Assembly: GCA_914767715.1 (NCBI GenBank)
Contig: OU612067.1
Location: forward strand, 28,372,162-28,436,161
Source of the DNA: Membranipora membranacea
Lineage: Eukaryota > Bryozoa > Gymnolaemata > Cheilostomatida > Membraniporidae
DNA: 64,000 nucleotides
Direction of reading: 5' to 3'
The notes under the pieces are model-generated. The model saw only the letters and a list, made by a program, of their open reading frames with translations, was not told the origin of the DNA and ran no database searches. This document shows, in pieces, positions 58,737 to 64,000 of the stretch (position 1 is its first letter; every line of letters begins with the position of its first letter). Position numbers and translations under genes: made by a program.

Positions 58737-59069
58737 CATACATTACAAAATAAAGTACAGTTGTGAAATACCCTTTACCAGTGGTTCCTACATATCGTAG
58801 CAGCGGGTGGATTGTGTATACCCACAAATGAGTGTAGCAAAAGTAATGAGCTGAGCCTAGCATACACGCGACCCAGCATGCAATCACATGAATCCAACAT
58901 GCATTCAGACAAGCACACTTTGCCTGCCATTGTACTCCTTTGTTCACCAAACAAAAGGCCTTTTGTTACACAACTCTCATAGGTGCATTGGGGCATGTCT
59001 CCCTGACATCGGCCCCCAGGGCCTATCCAACATACTACAGCATAGGTGTACTTTATTTTGTAATGTATG
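58737..59069. mobile_element. 333-bp MITE with perfect 23-bp TIRs
   Basis: Left end 58737-58759 and right end 59047-59069 are exact inverted copies beginning CATACATTACAAAATAAAG. TTC lies immediately outside both ends, a possible 3-bp target duplication. Three-base duplications are typical of PIF/Harbinger elements, although those prefer TWA, so the superfamily is open. The perfect TIRs suggest recent activity. No transposase is encoded. Confidence 0.85.
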
Positions 59070-59489
59070 TTCATGACCATATGATACATAAGTTATTGAC
59101 ATTCCTTACTAGATATCTGGGATTCTGAAAGAAGAGTGCACACTCCATGAGGGATAAATTAGAGAGGAAGAAAAATTGATTTTTTTGCTCTGTCATTATT
59201 AGTGCTTCGCTATCGGGTAGTCGGAATAGGCACACTCAAATGGTGAATTCAGGAAACCATATGTATCAATAGCATCATATCGATATATATAGTATAACAG
59301 TAATGCCCTTGCATCAGTTAAGACAGTATGTCCTTGTATAGAAAATATCTTCTCAGTCACTATTATTGGTATCAATTGTGTGAATGCGATGATATGGAAA
59401 TGCCTCAGCTTCTGTTGCTCTAAATCTAAAATATTCCTTGTTTACTTTTTACTACTAATGATAAATAATGACTCGCTAAAATAGCCTAT

Positions 59490-60180
59490 TAATGTGAATG
59501 TTTTCTGATCAACCTATTGTATATAAGTAATGTGTGTATAAGTGGAGGAACATGCAGAAAAGTACTTGTCACATTGTAAATGATAGCCTGTGATATGATA
59601 TTGATTTTATGTCAATGCCCATAATGTATTATGCTTTTATGAATTAGTAGGCTATAGTAAACTCAAGTGCATTTAGGACAGTTTCAAGTGCATTTAGGAC
59701 AGTTTTTCCAATGCGCCTATAAAAGGAGCGTGGTGGCTTTGTGCATCATGATTTAGTTATCAGACTTCATTGTGGATGGTTGAATTGTGAGAGCAATAAA
59801 CTGTTATTAACATAATAAGTTGTTTATATAACTAAATTGTCCCAAGTAACATTGAGGACTGAGCCTGACCTAGTGTCTATAATTCAGTCTCTTTTATCTT
59901 GGTATATCACTATTAACAGCCTGGCCTAGTGCCTATAATTGTTAGAGTGGTGGCTTGCAGGATAATTCCACTGGTAATTACTCCGTTGAGCACAAAGGGC
60001 GGTTGACTATAGTTGTAAGCCTGGTTCCAATGCCTATAATTTACATCATAGCTTTTCCATTCTTCGCAGTCGCAGAGGTTTGACTATAGTTGTAAGCCTG
60101 GCTTCAATGCCTATAATTTACATCGTAGCTTTTCCTTTCTTCGCAAGTGGCAATATTATTGGCGGATTGACTATATTTAT
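59490..60180 (+). mobile_element. Possible solo LTR with fourfold internal motif
   Basis: A TATA box (CTATAAAAGG at 59717) and a polyadenylation signal (GCAATAAACTG at 59793) lie about 70 bases apart, as in the U3-R region of an LTR. Upstream is a 22-base tandem duplication (TCAAGTGCATTTAGGACAGT at 59661 and 59683). Downstream the motif AGCCTGRYYYARTGYCTATAATT occurs four times (59862, 59918, 60018, 60095), the last two within a tandem repeat of about 77 bp. No TG...CA ends, target duplication or primer-binding site could be fixed, so an old minisatellite-bearing repeat is also possible. Confidence 0.4.
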
Positions 60181-60551
60181 TGCAATATAGGTCTTTGGTT
60201 CTCTGCAGTGAGTAAGGGGGCTCAACGCCTTATACAACCCCTCATTCTGAGTAACTGCAATTGTTGAGGTGAGAGCCAATACTCACTGGATCATCAATTG
60301 GGCTTCGTATTAGCCGGTTTGAGTTGCGTAACGGATTGGCAACTCGGTCAGTGTGCTTGAATAGACACTGAAGCTTTCTTGTTCTGGTGGATTAATTAAC
60401 CCTCGTGCCTAAGCTACCAAACTAATCACAAGACGGGTGTAGTAATCAAGAAAATCCAGAACAGCGAGTCGCTGTACACATATCAACCAATTATATATCA
60501 GTTAACTATATACATACATACATACTTCTGCTTGTAGGATAGCCTTGTGAC

Positions 60552-60584
60552 CATAGATTTAAAAAACAGTTTTTTAAATCTATG
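60552..60584. repeat. Perfect 16+1+16 inverted repeat flanked by direct repeats
   Basis: CATAGATTTAAAAAAC, one base, then GTTTTTTAAATCTATG, without a mismatch. TTGTGAC precedes it directly and recurs just after it, so the whole looks like an insertion or a templated inversion event. AT-rich perfect palindromes of this length are short-lived, so it is probably recent. Confidence 0.8.
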
Positions 60585-60689
60585 CTTGTGACATAGTATG
60601 CCTCAACAGTTCGCACATGCGCAGACTGTACATACATACATAATAGTTAAAAGTGTGTTCTGTATTTTCCTTTTCTTTGCAACTAATAT

Positions 60690-61575
60690 AGAGTTGTGCT
60701 TACAAGGCCTATGAAGGCATAACTCCAAATTGTACCTTTCTGTAGCTGAGGACCAAACTCCCTGCTGTAGTAGCTTGTTTGAAATCACATTGGCTAGTTA
60801 TTAGCATAGATCATTGAATTGTACTATTCTTAGAATAGCATTTTCAACTCACCATTCTCCAATCAGGGAGCTGTATTTTCCAATAGACATTCTCACAATT
60901 TTCATTTGACATCGAGCTCAGTCCCTAGTAGCTTTTTGGAGTTTGCGCAATGTTTGATTATTAAAAAAATCAATTTTCTGTGAGCAACAATTTGTATAAA
61001 CTAGTGTCTTTTTCTTTTATTTGGTTGTTATTTCGAACATAACAACTTTTATTTATGCCTGTCTTGATAATATAAAACAATAAAACGCTATGAAACAAAT
61101 CCATAAATCAATGAATATTTTATTAGAGACTGCATTATATCCGGAAGAATGCATCTTGTTGTAACGGTTTTAGTCAGGTGACTGTCACGTGGTCATACAG
61201 TAAAGATGGCACCCTCTACTAGGGACAGCCAATCACATAGCATTTCACATAGCAAATCACATAGACATCTATAAGCTTTAATTATTAGAGGATTGAGGAG
61301 TTCATAAAATCAAGTAAGTATTCCTAAATTGAGTGATTACTGTTTATAAGGCTATGAGTGAGCTGCTGTTCCAGGATTGAGTTCAGTGGCATAGATCTAA
61401 TATATACAGGATATAACATATTAAGTTTATAGTTGTTAGAGCCAGTCTTTTTGATATTGTGTCCTGGATTCCAAGAAAATCGGGAGATTTATAACTAAAT
61501 TTCGCACATAAGTCTCAGTATCAAGTAAGGATTCAGAGTCTAGATTTAAAAATGGAACCATTTTCAATTGACTAT
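60690..61575 (+). repeat. Dispersed AGTTGTGC repeat, copy split by an insertion
   Basis: 60690-60811 and 61389-61575 are two halves of the repeat seen whole at 49432-49745. The break falls in the word GCATAGAT, which is duplicated on both sides (60804-60811 and 61389-61396). The uninterrupted copy carries GCATAGAC at that place, once. Confidence 0.85.
60804..61396. mobile_element. 577-bp hAT-type non-autonomous element
   Basis: The insert is 60812-61388. It is bracketed by the exact 8-bp duplication GCATAGAT and interrupts the AGTTGTGC repeat, whose uninterrupted copy at 49.5 kb is the empty site. The ends CATTGAATT and (inverted) CACTGAACT share seven of nine bases and begin with CA, as hAT termini do. 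The interior has TCACATAGCAWWTCACATAG short repeats near 61230-61265 and no open frame of note. Confidence 0.82.
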
Positions 61576-62080
61576 CCACTGCACATAATTAGTATTGTTC
61601 ACACACACGCACCGTTATATATATTCCATGTTTATTCTGGAAAAGAATAAGTCCTTAGGACTTGTACCCAGAAAACAGAAAAATTGATAAAAATAATATT
61701 CTTACGAGGGCGGGTACTTGGTCTGTTTGTGTTGATCACTTTTCCTGGCTGCCTTTTGGCAATGGACTTGAGTGATGTGATTCTCTTCAGCAATATTGCA
61801 GACCACTTGGTTCCTCCTTTGCAGATAGATTATATTGAATAAGTAAGCAAATTGACCAGCATTTCGAAACCAGTGGATACAGTCCTGATCAGGGTTTTTT
61901 TTTTTTTTACCAGTTTCTGTTTGTGTTTATTTGTAATAAAAGGTTCTTCTAAAAAAAAAATGATGACAGCGGAGCGATCAGGTAGTCAGAGACTAGAATG
62001 GCGACCGCCCGATTAACAGTATGACCAAGAACTATGTGGCCGAAGACAGCCCAAGGAACCCCGCCCGCCGCGCCTGCTGA

Positions 62081-64000
62081 CTATGCACCACACCCCCACA
62101 GGGCCCTGGTCAGCCGACCACGCAGACCAAGGGGCTCACAAACCCGTTCACCAGGAAGGTACCTGTTGAGCAGGTTTACACCTGTCGTCAACAGGGACCT
62201 TGCCCCCCTGCAGTTGTTGGCTCTTTGAGGGACAACTCCAAGTTTACTTCTTGTGAAACTAACATTTGGTGAGCTCACACAGATCTCACAATTTGCAATT
62301 GTTTTTGAATATAATATTAAAAAGCGATATTTAAATAGCATTTGCACCGGCATAATTTTAAGGTGCTCAAAGAATGAAGTTACATGGCCTCGTGGATGAA
62401 TTTTTAAAATGACACGGAGTGCTGATTTTTGTAAAAGTAAAATTTGGTTTATCTCGCATTCAGCTGCATGGCCCCAGAACTCGATGCCGTAAATTAAGTG
62501 TGGGTAAAAAAATGTGTAGTATAAATTTATCATCATTGGAATATCTAAATATGGTCTTATGGAACGCATGAGCAACAGTATAAAATTGAGCTTTTTACAA
62601 ATTTGTACAATATGAGGTTTAAAAGTTATGTTACTGTCAAGCTCAATCCCTAAGAATTTTGTATTTAATTTATTATCAAGCTGGTTTCCACCCATATTTA
62701 AAATGTAGTTTTCCGGAGTTTTAATCAGTTTATTTGGAGCTTTAAAAATGACCTGGAAAGTTTTAGAGTAATTCAAAATGAGCTTGTTTGCAATACACCA
62801 AGTTTCTACTTTGTGCAGATTTTCTTGCACTAAATGGGAATCTGTTGAAAAAATGTTTGTGTCATCTGCAAATAAAATATATTCAAGGTCAGGAGCTGCT
62901 TTTATAAGATCATTAATAAATATAAGAAATAAGATAGGGCCTAGAACTGAGCCTTGAGGTACCCCAATTTTAATCGGCAGCCATGATGAACTGTGCGAAT
63001 CCAGCTTCACATACTGGTACCTCTCGGATAAACATGTTTTTACAAGATTACAAGCATCAGGGGTGAAATTATAGTAAGGTAGTTTTGCGATTAAAATTTC
63101 ATGGTCTATGGTGTCAAAAGCTTTACTAAAATCTAGAAATATTCCTTGGGTTATGTCACTATTGTTAAAATTCTTATAGAGTTTCTCCATTAAGCGTGAA
63201 ATAGCTAATGAAGTGTTGCGGTTTTCCCGGAAACGCAGCTGTGATGCTAAAGTCTTTTCTACAAGTTTGGATAATGCTGTTAAAATTGAAATCGGCCTAT
63301 AGTTATTAGGGTCTGACTTAGATCCCTTTTTGTGAAGTGGTGTTACACGGGCAATCTTTTGGCTATTCGGGAATTTCGAGGTACGCACTATTAAGTTAAT
63401 CATGTGGGTTAAGATCGGTGAAAGTGTGGTTTTATTTTCTTTTATAAGGCTGATGGGTATTCCATCATAGCCCGTAGCTTTCCTTTCCGATGAACAGTTG
63501 ATTACAGACTCAGTTATCTCATTAGAAATCTCTAAAAAGTCAAATGCTGGCAAATTATTGTCATATATTAAATATGAGCTATAGCTGATTGTTGGAGTTG
63601 GGAGATCACCTGCTAGAGCTTTCCCCACACTAGCAAAATGAGTATTAAAAGCTTCAGAAATTTCTTGAATCGAAGTAATTTTTGTGCCCTGAGATTCTAT
63701 GTACTGTGGTGGGGTATTTGCTTTCGAATCCCTATGTAACATTCTATTTATAAAATTCCATTTTTCATTTTGGTTGAATTTACAATTTTCAAATTCAGAT
63801 TTATAGAACTCCTTTTTAGCACTTTTGATTGCCATTGTCACAGAATTACGAAACTTTATATATTTATCCAGAGCCACCTTGTTAAATGGCTCTTCTTGCG
63901 TTTGCTTATAAGATTTTAAGCGTTCCTCCATCAGTTTGTGAATTTTATTAGTCATCCAGGGCTTTCTAAATTGCAGCTTTTTAATTTTCTTTCCAGTTTT
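62081..64000 (-). mobile_element. LINE reverse transcriptase ORF, running off the window
   Basis: The frame is open from the window end (64000) to 62081. From its first ATG (63955) it is 624 residues, but upstream codons (KKIKKLQFRKPWMTNKI) show the ORF continues beyond the window toward the endonuclease. Reverse transcriptase motifs in that numbering are PISILTALSKLVEK (221-234), DFSKAFDTIDH (275-285), GVPQGSVLGP (331-340), the catalytic FADDT (362-366) and FLGIELD (434-440). The clade is CR1/L2/Jockey-like. Between SQL (240) and RFRENRNTSLA (241-251) the usual segment ahead of the Q-x-G-F motif is missing, an in-frame deletion that probably inactivates it. The last 45 or so residues are GC-rich. 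A T-run lies near 61899. Confidence 0.9.

Overview
The window is animal nuclear DNA. It is AT-rich, and its genes are split by short introns (roughly 100-1,300 bp) with GT-AG borders. It holds THAP-domain genes (a metazoan DNA-binding zinc finger), C2H2 zinc-finger genes, an EF-hand gene, tRNA-derived SINEs, several non-LTR retrotransposon fragments and many hairpin or terminal-inverted-repeat (TIR) elements. Nothing looks bacterial or organellar. A marine invertebrate with a compact genome (a sponge, for example) would fit, but the sequence alone does not fix the phylum. All gene models below come from reading frames, splice consensus and phase matching done by eye; there is no transcript evidence.

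Layout. 1-4.8 kb is non-genic with a LINE tail (2.04-2.57 kb, minus). 4.87-15.07 kb is a plus-strand locus: a THAP exon, several short exons (one tandemly duplicated), an exon with SUMO-consensus motifs and one zinc finger (9.06-9.92 kb), a second possible terminal module (10.7-11.75 kb), and a six-finger C2H2 module (14.13-15.07 kb). 15.97-21.4 kb is an uncharacterised gene with one canonical EF-hand, at least 11 phase-compatible exons. 21.7-22.3 kb is a foldback repeat whose outer arm carries a threefold-repeated palindrome. 25.5 kb is another THAP exon next to a hAT-type MITE. 27.4-30.6 kb and 32.4-34.05 kb are two more THAP + SUMO-motif + C2H2 genes. 34.1-34.7 kb is a zinc-finger module whose fingers have been deleted. 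35.6-39.2 kb is LINE, TIR-element and gypsy debris. 39.17-47.36 kb is a second, decayed, direct-orientation copy of 7.8-24.0 kb, with a broken zinc-finger gene and a broken EF-hand gene. 47.4-54.6 kb is almost gene-free. 54.7-56.2 kb (minus) is a five-finger C2H2 gene. 57-61.6 kb is layered repeats. 62.08-64.0 kb (minus) is a CR1/L2/Jockey-like LINE ORF running off the window end.

How the parts relate. The main story is a birth-and-death cluster: four copies of one exon module (starting MREET or MREQT, preceded by an AG-AT-ATG phase-1 acceptor), three of them attached to an upstream THAP exon by consistent splice phases, and two or three followed by the same acidic + C2H2 module. In the first locus one phase-1 donor (8490) faces three phase-1 acceptors (9064, 10706, 14127), each leading to a different terminal module. 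This suggests one THAP 5' half with alternative DNA-binding 3' ends. Because 7.8-24.0 kb and 39.2-47.4 kb are paralogous, each copy serves as an 'empty site' for insertions in the other, which dates several mobile elements relative to the duplication.
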